Below are positions 38,101 to 53,100 of a stretch of DNA of 64,000 nucleotides, one piece after another. Positions within the stretch are counted from its first letter, which is position 1. Each line of letters begins with the position of its first letter. Under the pieces are notes generated by a model that saw nothing but the letters and a program-made list of their open reading frames with translations, had not been told where the DNA came from and ran no database searches. This DNA comes from Callaeas wilsoni (Eukaryota > Chordata > Aves > Passeriformes > Callaeidae). A program made the translations under genes and the position numbers. Location: contig VWPU01009593.1 in the NCBI GenBank assembly GCA_013398955.1, forward strand, positions 124,001-188,000. The letters are read 5' to 3'.

Positions 38101-41100
38101 TGAACCAACTGCTGCTGTATTTTGACTGCTATAAAACCAATTTCACCATGCTCAATTACTTAAAAAAAGATTTTAAATTATGTTTTCTAGAAAAACTGAA
38201 AGGTTTCTGTTATGTGCTTGCTGAACTTTACGGATCACACATAGCTGAACTGTAAGTATTGCTGTGTCCTCTCAGATTTTTGCTTAGTTTGTTCTTGACA
38301 TGTACAGATGTGCTGTCAGGCTGAAGTGGAGGGATTTCACTCCTAAAATCACATGATTTTTGAAGCAGACATGCTTCTGATTTGGCATTTGGCACAGCTA
38401 TTCCTGAGTGAATAAACACAGGCTGCCACTGCTAACCATTTTGATATTCCATTTAAATCTCAGATCAGGCCCACCTGATGTAATTACCTTTTGAAATTCA
38501 GCTCATTTGGCTGAGGGAGGAATTTGAATAACCCATGTATGAGACAGGTTCTGTAAAATCACACTGTTGTTGCTTGGCTCTTGCTTTCCATTCTACCTTT
38601 AATCAGGCTTTCTAATTGTCAGCCCCTACATGCTCTCAGCCCTGACCTTGATATGCGCTCTTGGGGAAGCCTACTATTTAATCTAAGTGATTAAAAAAAT
38701 AAAATGTAGGTCATTTTATTCCTCTTTGAAAGTTCTTAGTTTAATTAACAGAGCCTTTAGTAGACCTTCTTCTTCCCTAGGGCTTTTATTTTTGTTTTTA
38801 AAGCTAGCCAAGGGACTGCAAAGTGCTTACAGGACTAAGAAGTACTATAATCAAACATTTTAATTTAATTCTTGATTAGCCCAGAGGTGTGTCCCAAAAA
38901 GAAAGAAACAATCCTAGCCCTCGTGCTTGGTAATTAAAGGTTAAGGATCTTTGAAGGATTTGTGGTTATTTTGTTAAGTTAGTGACTGAACATTCGTATG
39001 TGCCAAATTGCATATGTATTAACTTTAACCTTTAAATCTTTGTCAGGATTATGACTGATTAGAAAACTAGAATAGTTATAATGCATTTGATTCAGGTGCT
39101 GCATGTGAAGCACAGTCCTTTTTCATCATCCTGGGTTTCAATTTTAAATGCTGAGTAGGATGTCATGGCAGAAAATCATTAGAACCCAACACTGTACAGA
39201 GCAGCGGTTATGGGCCACGGTGAAGTGAGCTGAGATTATTGTGTGGTGTGGGGAAGATTTAGCTTCCCATGGAAATAGCTCCTACTTTCAAGAGCCCAGA
39301 AAAACATAATAGTCTTTGTTTATGCACCATTTCATTCAGCATAGACAGGGAAATGAATGCCGATGTGGTTTGCCATTCCTTGAGGCTGTGTAAACAGGAT
39401 CCAGGACAACCGCTTTGTCATCTCTACTCTCCTCCAAAGGTGAGTTGTTTCCCACTTTTCTTAAAACTACTGATTGTGGAATGTCTTTTAAGCTGGAATT
39501 GAGCAGTTTGGAGGCTTCCACTACACATGCATTGTCTAGGAAATAAACATTTAGAGCATGGACATTCCTAGAAAATGTCTGTTTGAACAAAAGGTGCATA
39601 ACACACATCAGCTGCATGGACCATCATCAGCTGGGTTGAGGGAGCATGGGAGTCACAGGGCCAAATTCTCCTGTACCAGTCTGGATCAGAGAGGAAGAGT
39701 AGGGACTTTATTTTTAAGCAGTACAATAACCCCAAAGCAGATACTCAGCTGAGGTTCATCTATGCCACCGCGTTACCACGGCATGACAAGCAATCCCCAC
39801 GTTGCCTGATCTGCCATGACAGCCTGTGTGGGCACAAGTTACCTGCTGCAAATGCAGGGCTATTTGACTTGGATTAGTCTGCAGTGCAAGAGGTTTATGC
39901 TAATGCGCATTATCTTTTGCCACAGGCTGAAAACACATTTAATTACCATCGCTTCTCTGATGTACAGTTACTTCTACAACACGTGCATGTCCTTGGTTGC
40001 ACATCCTAGACCTTTCCTATACTCGCACACACCCATATCTGCATAGGTGTCTAAACATGTGCTGTTCGTTTTAGGATTCTTTTGGTGGCGAGTAATTTTT
40101 TCTGTCCCAGCCATCATGCATCTCCAGTCACACTAAAACCTGTGAGTGGTGAGGGTTGTTTGGTGGTGTTGAAAAGCAAGCTGTTCACTTTGGCATCTAT
40201 TTTTGGAAATCTTTTTCCCTGCATCTGGATGGAGAAAGGTGTGTTCGATTTCTAACGGTCTGCATGAGATGTTTCACACGGGGTCTAGTCTGGCAGTCAT
40301 TGAAATCAGGCAATCTTTTTATGGGCTTCAATGTGCTGCAGTTCATCTCCAAGATGGATTTAGTTCTGCCGATATTAAGGTCTGGAGAAATGCTTGGCTT
40401 CCAAGAATGACTGTAACGTTTGGTTTAAAGCAGGTGTGAGTCTATGCTCCACGATATGTCAACATAGAGATCAATGGGTGTGCAACCACACAGGGGTGAA
40501 AGAAGACGAGTGCAAGCAGCAGAGAGTGCCCACACTAACTCTGCTCAATCAGAATATTGCCCAAACTTCATCAAACAGGCGCCATCAGAAATCCCCCATC
40601 ACGAACTGAGTGTCAGAAGTGCAAGGTGCCTCTTGAAGTGAAAGAGGATGCAGGCAATGAACTGCACTTTAAGAGAGGGATGGACTCTCCGGGGCTGCAC
40701 AGTGAGCTAGGCTAAGGAGTCTGTAGAGAGGTACAGTTCAAATCAAGGTAGCTCCTGTGCAGAAATTAGAACACTTGTGTTGAAATGTTTAACTGATCAG
40801 ACAGAGGAGAAAGGATGCCACTTGTGAGGTTGCTGTCACATCTTTGTGAGCTCTTACCCATCTCCCAGAGCAGGTGTAGGACCGAGGTGTTGATTCCTTC
40901 CACCTCCAGCAACCGCCTCAGTGAGTGTGCTGTCCACAAGGAGAACACCTGAACATGGTAGGACTTTGGACTATTTTTTTAAACAAAATTTGGACTCTTT
41001 TTTGCATGGCCTGAAGACTGTCCCTCTGAGTGAGTGGCTCAAGCAAGCCCTCTTCCCTTCCCAGTGGTAATTAAATCCCTTTCTGTCAAAGTATTTGTTT

Positions 41101-44100
41101 CTCAACAGGAATAAGGGAACTCTACCGACAAAACAGTTTTTTTACATTTACTGTGACCTTCCTTTTGGCTCTCCTTGTGTCCCAAGAGAGCATGAGGAGA
41201 TGGGAGGGGAAGAGCAGTGCTTGGAATTCATGCTCAAGTGGTTGATAAATTGCCCACAGTAACTCTGTGACAAGTCAGACTGAGTAAAGATGAATTATGG
41301 GTGAAAAAAATTAATATACAATCAGAGACACAGGTGCATAAAATGCAGTTTACCTCACATTTGCTTCTTTAGTTTGTAATTTGATTGATCACTTCAGTTT
41401 TATGAGTCTGCAAATGTTGGCGCAGTCCCCTGCCGAGTGTTTGAACAAGACTTTAATACTAATGACTGTTCTGTTCAACTCTATTGATTTTCAGGTACTT
41501 CACTTATTCATTTAGACTTTTGGATGCCCATTTTCCCAGAATTAGTATCATATTTGTACTGGCAAAGGGAGTGAAAGAAATAGCGTTGCCTGTTCTTGGA
41601 AGGCAGTAAAATGCTCAGGTTTTAATTGCGTTTAAGGTGGCAAATATCAACACGTATCTGCTTTTTCCGTCATTACTTTATTTTTTTCTGTTTGTGTGCT
41701 GTTGCTTTAGTGAGGTTGTGTGCTTTGAGGAAGAAAGAGCCTCTGTTTCAGAGGCCTTTCAAACTGCCTACTTAATGGAGACACTGCAATCCGTGTAAAT
41801 GATACATGCATCGTTTTACACACTTCCTTGATCTCTGACAAATTAGCCCAAATTATTTTCTTTTTTGCCAAGCTGCCTGGAGCTATTAGCACTCTATGAT
41901 TATTCTGGAAGACTTTGCTCTAATTATGAATAAAAAATATTACTCTGTTTGCATGGAGCTCAGTGCTCTCAGCACGGAGCTGGAGGAGAAGGACATCCAG
42001 CCTGGGCAAGGGCAGCTCCCTGTTGCTGGGACTTGGGCAAGGTGGGCTGCTCTGCTGGGAAGCGGTTTCAGGAGCAGACCTCTGATGTTGGTGGGGAAGA
42101 TTGGAAGGGGCCCTTGCAGCTCCTGGATCACCAGCATGACCATGTGACCAGATGTCACTTGTACTGGGTCCTGTGAGCCCCTTCTTGCCACCACTGGCTT
42201 GTAGAGCAGAGCAGAGGTTCTCCTCTGCCCTTTAGTATGAGGGTGACAACACTGGGGTCTCCTGCAAGTAAAGAGACAAACTAATAGGGCACATCAGAAG
42301 TGAAGGCTTACTAAAAGTGGCTGAAAACTGGACGGTATCTGAAGCCGTTGTAATACACTTTGTAATTTAACGTACATCTGTAATAAGCTTTGTGGTTTAA
42401 GCCACATCAACAGCAGATATTCTGATATGGGCTGCAGCATCACTCCAAAACACTGACAGTAGTACAGGCATCCAAGATAGCTGGCTTAGGATGACTGTAA
42501 AATGTTTTAGCCAAAAACATTTATCAGGTCATATGCTGGAGGACTTTCTGCACTAGGTCATGTAATACAGGGATGTTCCTCTAGTGAATGAAAGAGGCTG
42601 AAATAGGGTGAAGGGTTTTAGGCACTGCCTACCAAGTTTCCTTTCTGGCCCTGTGGACAAACAGGTTTGCAGGAGATTATTCTCAGCTTGTCTCTAGATT
42701 GTTTTAAGCCAGCTGGCCTATTTGGTTAAATGGCAATACTTGAATTGATTTTGTTGGGGCCAGAATAATGGCTCGACTTCAGCACTGTGGTCGTGCTCTA
42801 GCAATCACTAGAACAGTCTGTGTTGGAAGCAGTTCGTACTCCTTCTTTCTGCCTTTCAGGGTGCCTCTTTTGCTTCCCATCACTTTTCTGCTCCAGATTA
42901 TCAGAGACCTTTTGGCTACGTATTTTGGCTTAATCTCCATCAATAGGATTTTGGTGGAAAATGTTTTACATGCGCAAAAAATACTTATTTATGCTCTTAT
43001 CATTTTATCTTGCCAAAATAAGCATCACTGCCACGAGCACTCATTCTGGTTTGTGCACCCTCTACCAGGTCTTTCACTGACTTTGTAGAAAGCCACATCC
43101 CTCATGGATATAACTGTGGCCAGTACGCTGTTTGACAAAGTAGGAGCCAACCAATTCTGGGTGGAAAAAAGAAACCCTTTAGCATTTAGTAGAATAAAAA
43201 TACTCCTGCTCTTTTCTCTCATTCATCTTTCTCAGTAAAAATGTGAGCTTATTCCTGGGAGGCGAGACAGAACCAAACTCCAGGGTGGGAATTCTTCTGC
43301 ATTCCTGATTAAGAGCAGGCTGCCAGTCAAAGGTAGACCTTGTGACTGGGACCCATTTCCTTCTTTTGAGACCACAAGCAGTAAAACAAGCATCTGGGAG
43401 GCAGGCTAGGTCCTGTGGAGCAAGATGCCCTCCTTTTAGGCTTTGTTTGTGGAAACAGGAAAAAACTACTGAAATGTGAGTTTCTGCTGCAGCCAGAACT
43501 GAGCCCCAAGGAAACAACCTATAGACGAGCGATAGCAGAAGGCACAGTTCGAGCACTAGTTCCTCCTCTTTTAGTTGTTTCTCTGCATTTCCTCTGCTCC
43601 TCTTCACTGGCAGAAAATAAAATAAAATAAAATAAAATAAAATAAAATAAAATAAACCCTACCTCGATCGAAAACCCAAACAACCAAATCACACAACCCC
43701 AATATTCCACCAAATAAATCCAAAGGAAATAGGGTGGCCTGAGGTTTGCAGGGTGGTGCATGCAGCTTTGCCATGGCAATGTAGAAGCTGTTTCAGGCAG
43801 GACCCTTGAAAACAAGTCTTGGACGGCCCACGGGCACAGAGATATTTGGGGTGGGAGGGTGGCAGACAAAAGTGTGAGGACAAGGAAGCGTTGCTTGTGA
43901 ACAAATCTCACTTTTATCTGTTATTTGAGGAGCTTTGCAGAATTTCACTATCTTGGAATTCTTGGTTAAAAGATGATGAAAATGAGTTAGAAGGGAAACT
44001 TGGAGTGTTTTGTAAATATCTGGTCTCTTGGGAAAAAGCTGGCTAACAAGGATGATAAATGAGAGAGAATTAGAGTTGGTTCATGCATTTGTTTGCGATG

Positions 44101-47100
44101 AGAAATACATCTGTTTGCCAGAAAAGAAATCATTACTGGGAACGCATGGTCTCTGTGGAGGACGTTGAAAGAAGGCAGTGAATGAAATCTCAGTGATGCC
44201 CTGCCCTCAGCCCCATCCATGGGGGGCACACAGGGTGCCCCTTGTGCACACAGGGTGGCAGGGCTGCTCTAGTTGGGGTGGATGGTGCTGGCTGCTCTCC
44301 AGGACTCATCCATCAGCTGCTGAAGCCTGGGGAACCCCCTCCTTGGTGGTGTTTTCATGCCATGGGAAAAAGAGGAGGCTCCTTGCTAGCCGAAGTGCAG
44401 CAGGAGAGGTTTTAATGGGCGGTATGGCCTTCGGTGGCAGGCTTGACATGCTGGTGTCAGCCAGGGATTACTGGTGACCCGTGAAACCAGGGTGTTTTTT
44501 TCCCGGTGGTTATATCAGCTGCCAGTCTTCCGCAGCCCAGCCTGGAGTCTTGGCTGAAGTAACTTGTGAAGTGAGAGAAGGTGTCAACTTCAGTGCTCCA
44601 GAGAGAGCATTTTCTACATGCAAGGTCAATCCAGCCTTTTCCTCCCTTGTTTTCTGCTTTCCAAGTGCAATATTCCTGTAGCTTTCTGAAGCATGCATTT
44701 CTCATGTGCTGCTGCAGTGAGCAAGAAAGGTGCCTCCTACCCTGCCCAGCAGAAAAGGATTGATAAATCCTACCTCTCTGGGAATTTTCCTTCTATTATA
44801 GTAAATTTCAAGCCATTTTTCACATCTGCCTCTCAAGTAATTTTATTGCAGAGATGACAGCAGCTGGTATTGTACAACATAACTATGGCAAATGTAAGAT
44901 GCATGATTGGTTTTGGGGACAGCAGTTGCCCAGGGGGAAGAAACTAGAAAACAACGTCTTGACTCATTGCTAGCTTCTCTCATCTATTTGTGACATACCC
45001 TGATTTTTAGAAGACTATAGACACCATGAATTAAACATATATTAACTACATATATAAATGTGACACATATATTAAATCCCAGCAACTTAGAAGTCTGTGT
45101 TCCCTGCTGCTTATGCTTATTTGTCCTTATCCCTTTGTGTTGTTCACCATAAATTTTTGACCCTTGAATATCACGGTTAATTAATTTGCTTTGATCACTG
45201 CCTAAATCAATTATAATAGCATGCTAAATTTTATCCTCAGTACAAAAATGCTGGCAATGATTACTTTAAATACAAATTAAGTCTGCTTTAATATTCTAAT
45301 CTGGCATGCTGCTGTTCAGTAAGGTGCCATCACACAAGGGACATTTCCTTTTTTTTCCCAATGCTGTAATAATAGCACTTGCTGAAGCATCCGTATTTTC
45401 CCCCTTGCCGAGTTCCTGTAGCTCTATCCAGATAAATATAAACTAAATATAAATATAAAAAATATAAATTGTGCTGACTTTACCTCGGAGCCCTCAGACC
45501 CGATTGATGTTAGGCTGGCAGTAACGTCCTTAGACTGGGCTGTAGGAGGGACTGATAGCAGGTCATTTTCAGTCAGAACAGTTTGTCCTCACTAACAATT
45601 CTGAGCAGAAACCAGGTGCTAACGTGTTTGTGATAGTCTGGATTTTTTTTTCCATTTGAAACGTTTTCAAAAATAATTGATTTTTATCTCCTTTTTTATT
45701 TTAGGGTTGAGGGGTTTTTTGCCAGTTCTCAAATGGCTGAATGATGAGGGGAAGGACAGAGGCCATCACTTAGTTAATGCCTCACAGATACGGCTGTTTT
45801 CAAAGGTGGCCTTATAAATGCAGCACAACATATGGGAATTGTCATCACTGAGATACAAGAATATTGTCCTAAATTGAAAATGGAGCAGCAGGGTGGAGCG
45901 CAGGGTGGAGCACAGTGTGTTACCCTGACCCTCTCAGACTCCTCTGACTGTCTCTTCTCTTTTTTTTTCCTAAATTGAAGTAATGAGAACTTCCTTTCTT
46001 ATGGAAAGATAGGGCTTAATTTAAAAAGTGCTGTTCATCAGAGCTGTTAAACAGCTGTTAGATATTTCGGACTGAATGAGCTATCTGGGGCATCTCCTCA
46101 CCTCCATGTCTGGGAAGAGTCCTTGTGGCGGGCGAAGCAGTGTGATCTGTCTGTGCTGTGATACAAGACAAATTTCTTAAGGCTGGGTCAATGCTTAACA
46201 GCACAGCGCAGAAACAGCCCCTGCTTATTGCCCACACCTCACCATTTAGCCAGGCAGCACCCAGGGCTGTGGACCACACGGGCTGCAAAGATGTATTTGT
46301 TGAGGTTTTTGCAATGGCAGAGCCTTGAGGAAGGCTTGGAGAGCAGGACCATGGCAGTGTTTGGCAGTTCTTGGCCATGGCAAGCAGCTGTCAGAGTTCA
46401 TTTGACCACAGCCCTGCTCCACAACACATGGCACATCTGTCCTCCTGCTACCAGCAGAGCTGGTCCTTGGCTGTCACTCACACTCACGGATGGTGCCCCT
46501 TGCACAAAATTCCCTCTCCTCCTTTAAAGAGCTTGTGTGCAAAGGGATTTCAGGAATTATTTGTGTATCTCTAGTAGTTAACTTATTTGTAACCCATGGC
46601 CTTATCATGGCCAACCTGATGATGCCTCTCCAAGACCTTTCCTTGGAATGGTTCTCCTACTCTTTCTTTCTATGTAGGTGTAAGTACCCATGTTGTGGAG
46701 GTATCCCAACATGCCTCTTCAGCACAAGTTGGCATGGACCCAACAAAAAAACTATCTTGCCATGGTCAGCAAGAACTTACCCTCCAGGGCCAGTATTTCC
46801 AGAATAAAAAGCTAACCTTCCTGGATCCTAAGCAGGAGAGCTCCCTTCCAAACTCTATTCCCTGCTTTGTCCCTTCCTGCATGCCAGGTTTCCCTGCCGG
46901 GATGAACCTCAGCTGAGTATAACCCTCATCCATGTAAGAGCAAATGTTTCCTCTGTAGCCTTCCACATCAAGTCAGACTGACATTACATGAGTAATGCTC
47001 TTTTAGCCTTCTAATGGATGAGTTTTCCTTCAGGAGGAGTCACTAGAGAAGTACGTCCTCTGCAGCTCACGCAGTGCAGTCAGGATATGAATTTCAGCTC

Positions 47101-50100
47101 TGAATTTCAGCTGATCTGGACTTTTCCTTGGGAAATAAATGATGCCCCGGAGCAAAATAAATGAACTCTTGCAACTGAAGTTTCATAGAAGGTGACTGGA
47201 TAATTGATTGTTAGTCCAATAAAAAGTAACTGATGAGGAGTTTGTGGGCTCATACATCATTTCTGTGCTGTGACTGATATTAAAATTGAAAAAAAATGGT
47301 AGGAAATGGGGAGAAAAGTTGGTAGGATACTGTGAGGCTGATCTGGTTGTTTTTCATTTTGTTCTTGCTCTCCTAGGTGGGACTGAGTACTGCAATAAGA
47401 AAAGCAAAAAGAATTATGAAGATTTCCAAGGACCTGGTAAGAAATTGATGGCATTAGGGTGTTTTACGCTGTACTGGCATTTTATCAGGAGTTCTTGTTT
47501 GTTTTGTCTGACTGTGAATCCTCCTGATTAGCATTGAATTGAATGCTGACTCACTCCTACTTGATACAGGGTCTGCTCTATCAGGTGACACTGGAAGAAA
47601 AAGAGGGAGAATTAAAGAAAAAATATGAAAGTATGGGGAGAGCATAAAAAAAAAATCTAAGAATGCAGCTACCTTGTAGCTGTATGTAAGTGGGTATCTC
47701 ATGAACTGACCTACTGCCTCAGAGTAGAGTGACTGCGCTTTGGGGCTGTCTAAAACTCAAGCAATTGCCTGAATGCAAATTCTATGTATTTTTCCTGTAC
47801 TTGTGAGATGCTGCCTTTGCCTCTAAAATTTGAAAACTAGGCTTTGAAATCTTTCTGCCTCCAACAGTTTTCACATTTGTAGAGGATCTCTAAAGGGTAG
47901 CAGAGAAGGGTAGCAGCTTTTGTTCTGCTAGGTTCACTTAGGCAGGTCAGTTCAGCCCTAGAGTTTGCTTCCAGTTGTCTTCGGGCACTTAATGCAGAGG
48001 AAATGCTTTAACTGTTTGTGAAGAAATTATTGATATTGCTTATTCCTGAATCCTTACTGCAATGCTACTCACAAAAGTGAAAATTGAGGTGCCTAATTAG
48101 CCTTTGGGCAATTGCCAAATTGCCAAGCCAGGGAAATAAACAAAGCACTGGAGAGACCGGCCTCAGCTCCTGCAGAACAGCAGTCAGCAGGGTCTCTTAT
48201 TCATTTTCCTTCCTATTCGGTGCTGTGCTACTGATGGCCTGAAATTTCCGCTCAAATTACATGAAATTTTTATTCCTCTTTCCTTGGAGCAAGTCGCCGT
48301 ATTAACACCTGTAACGAGATGCTCTGAGTCAAGCAGGTCCTTTTTATGAGCCGGAGATCGGGCTCAGGCACAGGGCTGGAGAGGGACCAGCGTGGGGGTG
48401 CTGCCCCTTGGGACACAATTCCTTTGCTTCCTTGCATGTGCTGTACCCTTGGCACATTGGGCTAAGTCCCTCACATGGCCAGCCACATCCCACTTTCTTG
48501 GGCTGTGTGTGCCACATCCTTTCAGGCTCTCCTGGATAGGGTGGCATGGTTGACATCAATCTTTGGGTGCAATAGGCTTTCCTATTTTGCCACTACTCTC
48601 CCGTATCCTCAAAGCTGCTCAATCTCCCGACAGTCCTCTCAATCTCCATTGGCCCTTGGCCCCTTCCTGCTCCTAGATGCCGATTTACTAGCAGGAGGGA
48701 CAAGCAGACTGGAAGCAGAAAGGTCACAGTTGGGTTTCTATGTATTTCCAAATCTCCTTCACAATGCATGGTCAGCTCAAATTAAAACACGTATCATAGG
48801 CTTACTCAGGCCTCTCCTGCAGTTATTCCTAGTGTGCTTCCTGTAATGACCCTGGCTGAAACTTATTTTCAACCTGGAAAATCGAAAATAACAACATTTC
48901 TAGAGGCATTACTTCAGCTTGCAATTTCCCATTCACCCAGACTGAAGTAATTTTCAGATCCAGAAAAACAATGCAGTAAGAAACACAAAGGAGAATCTCT
49001 GGGAGGGAGCACAGTGTCAATCGTGCTTGCATAAGCCGTGTATCCCAGAGCAGCAGCCTGTGATGAAATAGTAAGGAAATCACCTGCCCAGTCTCAAGGC
49101 TGCCAAATCATGATCTGTTACCTGCACAGGCAGATACACCTTAGTGAGAGCTGAGGTGCTCTCACTGCCTGGGGAGAAGATTATCTGGCTGAGTGTGTGG
49201 GTGAGGATTCAGAAACACCCCGTCAGTGGTAGGACATCCCTGCATCCACATCAGTGAAGAGAGAAAAACATTCATCTGGCCTCTTTCATACTCTGCCTCG
49301 TACTAGACCAAAACGTCAAATTAGATCTGTTCATTCTTCTCATATCTGCTATTTTGGTTGCTTTTGCTCCATTGCATGTTTGGGGAAAACCTTCTGAAGA
49401 AGTTCTTACAAGTTAACTGTCCCCATCTTGGCTTGGCAGCTGTATGTGACAGTGCATAAAAAAAGAGATGTGATGATGGCTGTTGTAATGAGAATGGGAG
49501 ATCCATCTGGATCCCAGGATTTCACATTTACTTGGAATTTCTTAGGATTATAATGAATTAGGGAAAAAGAAAAGGTATTCACCAGATGTAGAGATGCAGT
49601 GAAAGTGGCTACAACTCAAAAAAATTCTAATAAATGTCTCCATTCATTAAAAGGAGTGAGCCATCTGTAAGGCACTGGCTTAAACCAAACATCAACAAGC
49701 ATTAGGGGCTCATTGTTATTCTTTTTAGTAAAACCAATTAAAATAATTATAGAAATGTCATTAGGGAATGTTAACAGGCTATGAATAGGATATTAGTGTT
49801 ATCAATCACTGTGAGCACCTCTAGCATTAACTTTTCTTGTGGGTGGAGAAGATACTAAGGGGCATCTTTGAGCAATAGCAATGAAAGAACGGTGATTAGA
49901 GTTCTGGCTGTAACATTTAATGAGAGCGGGCATTGTTTCTACAATCCTGTCATGTTTACAAGGTCTCTGCAAGTCACAGCCTGGCAGTGGGACAGGTGGG
50001 AAGCCATGGAGGGAGCCCAAAGCAAGCTGACAGGCAAAGGAGGGCATAAGCTGATCTCCTGCCCACCCACACGTTACATGGGGGCAAGTAGTCAATCTTC

Positions 50101-53100
50101 TCTCAACAACTCATGCTGCAATTGTAGCCTGCCTCTGCTGGGAAGGACCCAATAGTCCCTGACCACACAAAGATTCCCTCCTTTTTTATTCCTTGCCTTT
50201 TGAGAGTAGCCCTAGACACCCTCAAAGAGCCGATGAGCCACTCTCCTGCACAACCCCAAGCAGAGCTAAAGCATTACCTCCTGATCTCACTGTCCCACCT
50301 GCTGTGGGAATACATAGGCTGGGGAGCCAGAGGCTGCTGGGCTTTGGAATGCTGCTGCAGCTGGTCCTCAGCAGCACCCACACCATTGCCAGGTCATCAT
50401 CATGCAACCACTCCCACCAAAGCTAGGCAGTCTTTGGGACTGCAGAATAACCTTCCTTTGAAACCAACGGAGAGCCAGTCAGCAAGAATTTTCAAATGAC
50501 TACCTGAGAAAAAGGCAGGAAAGATTTTATTCTGCTTGCAGCAAAGGGTAAACTTTTAGCACAGCCTGTGAGCAGGAGAAAAGGAGGGTTTATTTATGTA
50601 TTTATTTTTTGCAAGCCCTGTAGTTTGTCTTTCTGGTGCGGTTTTGGCTCCAGGTGCCTTAACTTCAAAGGCTTTGCATACTGTGACTTAGGCTGAAGTG
50701 AAAAGCTGACAGCTCAGATGAAGACCCTGCAAATCTTAGCCTGATGGAAGACTTAAAGAGCCTCTAGTGCTTCTGTTGTCAGGATTAGTCCTACACGAAG
50801 GAGGGGGGAGAAATTATTTCTTTCCTCTTTCCAGGAAGCGTACATAGGTTTGCAAATCTCTTTGAGAAAAGCTGGCATCCTGTCTGTGCACTTCTCACGC
50901 TCTCTTCCCACCTGGCCATACACACAGAGCAGAAAGGAGGCCTAGGTCCCAGCCGTGCTGCAGGACACAGCCCCAGGACAGCCAATAGCTTGAATACAGA
51001 GGTGCAGAGGGATGGGGAAGAGCAGAGGGCAACTGGAGGTGCAGCTGTGGGACCAGACTGGCCTTTCAGCTCAAGGAAAGGCTTCACTCCCTGGCTGCTT
51101 TTGGCTATTTCTCCCCACTTCTTCTGTGGTTGTGTTCTGGTTTCTCCTTTCGCTCCGCCAGTACCTCCTCCCCCTCCAAGCCAGTGTGGCTAAAGCTTTG
51201 TCATTTGAGTGTGGTGGACAGAGCCGAAGAAAGTTAAATGGTAGCTTTTTCTCAGGTTTCTTGTGTCCCTGACCTTCCTTTTTCTTTTCTCCTTGATTTC
51301 ACTTTTGCATGCTTCAGAAAGTGCAGTTACAGCTCCACCTCCACTGCAGATCTTTCCTCCTCCATTTCAGTGGTACCTGAAAAATGTCCCACTCTTTTTC
51401 ATCTTCATCCTGCTGCTTGGTCACTTCAGCCACCAGGACCAATGTTGGCTGCAACCTTTGTACTATGGACTCTGTCCCCTCTCCTCTACCCCAGCCCTCC
51501 TCTCCACACTGAGATGCTGGCTGTGGCATGTTGCTGTGCCTGACCTTCTGCTCTGGGCAGCCTGAGACCCTTATCTCCATCGGCCCTTGTTACCTGTCCA
51601 AGCAAACACCTTCCCTGGAGCTGCAAGGCAATGCCTTATGCTCCTTGGCCTCACTGCCTTGCTGTGCTGCCTCAAAGCTCTCCCTTGTCACTCAGAGCTT
51701 TATACACTGGGGTTATGAACCCACATGGTGAGCAACAACCTTCCATTGACCCCTCCTGAGCTGTATCCAACCCTTACCTTCCATTTCACATTGGGCATGG
51801 GTTGTAATATCATTAAGTTGAGGATTACCTTACTCTTTTTTTCTGTGTATATAAAATAGGTAACACAAGGCAATTGGTCCAAGGACAGAGCTCTTAAGTG
51901 CTATGTCTGTATAAACAATTACCCTTCTTTGCATGAAGTTATGAGTATGCTCATCTGCTCATCTGCTCCATATTTACATGGTAAATGTAGCCTCAGTGAA
52001 CATAGATAATTAGGTTGTGCACCAATTAGCTCTCTGCATTTAGAGACCACTTGAGCACTCTCAGTGTTTCAAGACCAACTGAACTTACAGTGAAGCCACA
52101 TGAGCAGCATGTTTGTGGGATTAATTGCCAATGCAACACTATTCATTAGGAAGGTCTCTTCCAGCTTCTGAAGCTTCCTAGCTACCTGGAACAGCAACTG
52201 GATTGGCCCAAGGCTATGGGCTACTAATGTTGAAGGAGTTTTTCTAGCAGCAGCTGCCTTTTACATCTTACAGGTTTGGCCAAGATAAAATCTAGATTTC
52301 CAGATAAAAATCTCGTTTAAAAAATCAAGGGTATTCTATGCACTGTCTGGATCCTCTCATTTCTCCTCTTCTTGGAGTTGTCCCTGGCCTTTGGCACATA
52401 GAAACCAGACTCATGGCTCACAGCTTTGCACTGTGTCAGGTACCACCATGTCTATCAAACATAAGAACAGTAATTTTGACAAAGAATAATAAAAAAAAAA
52501 AATTGCTTACATGAGATCAGACAGTTTCACCAGAACTTTTTCCTTCCTTCCTTTTTGAGTTTTACAGGTCTTTGAAAGCAAGAATAGCTGGTTTTGAAAA
52601 TGGTCAGGCTTAATCCTTGACTGCTGTGTCAGGCCTAAATCTTCTCGTATATAGCAGCTTTATTGGCATCATTGGAGTTTTTGGATGTTTCTAGGCAGAA
52701 AATACATGGTTTAGCTCGGTAATTTACTGATACTGAATATCCCAAGCTACACCACCTCTGTGAACTAATGCATCCATCTTCTTTCATTTTTCTTCCTCTC
52801 CAGAAAAGCTTCATGGGATTCTCAAGTGTATGTGCATTTCCTCTTCTGGCTAACCTGTGTGAGAAGATTAAATAGTATGTATAAATTTTCAGTCCTTAAC
52901 CAGAAAAAGAACATAGTACATTTGCTTCTTTCAAAAGTCATCCTTAGCTAACAGAGCTTCCCACACTTTACTTATGTTGGTTTCCTTTATAAAACCACTA
53001 TCTATGTAGTACAGAAGGAGCTTGCACAGAGTTCAGGTAAGTAATATTTCTCACAGGGATCCTTATGTGTTTTTTCGATGCTTAAACCATTTGCTTAATT

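Noticed and set aside
43179..43607. 142-codon open frame on the minus strand in intron 4
   Set aside because: No family resemblance and no conserved motif; treated as chance.
47177..47200. Sequence starting ttcatagaagg, like a CR1 reverse tail
   Set aside because: No further CR1 blocks follow, so the match is too short to call.
51240..51560. Several overlapping frames of about 100 codons
   Set aside because: They overlap in different frames of a pyrimidine-rich stretch with no family resemblance, so composition explains them.
53016..53036. A possible micro-exon ending in cag before gtaagt
   Set aside because: It has a good donor, but exon 6 at 52804-52874 joins exon 7 with exact phase and human spacing, leaving no room for extra residues.
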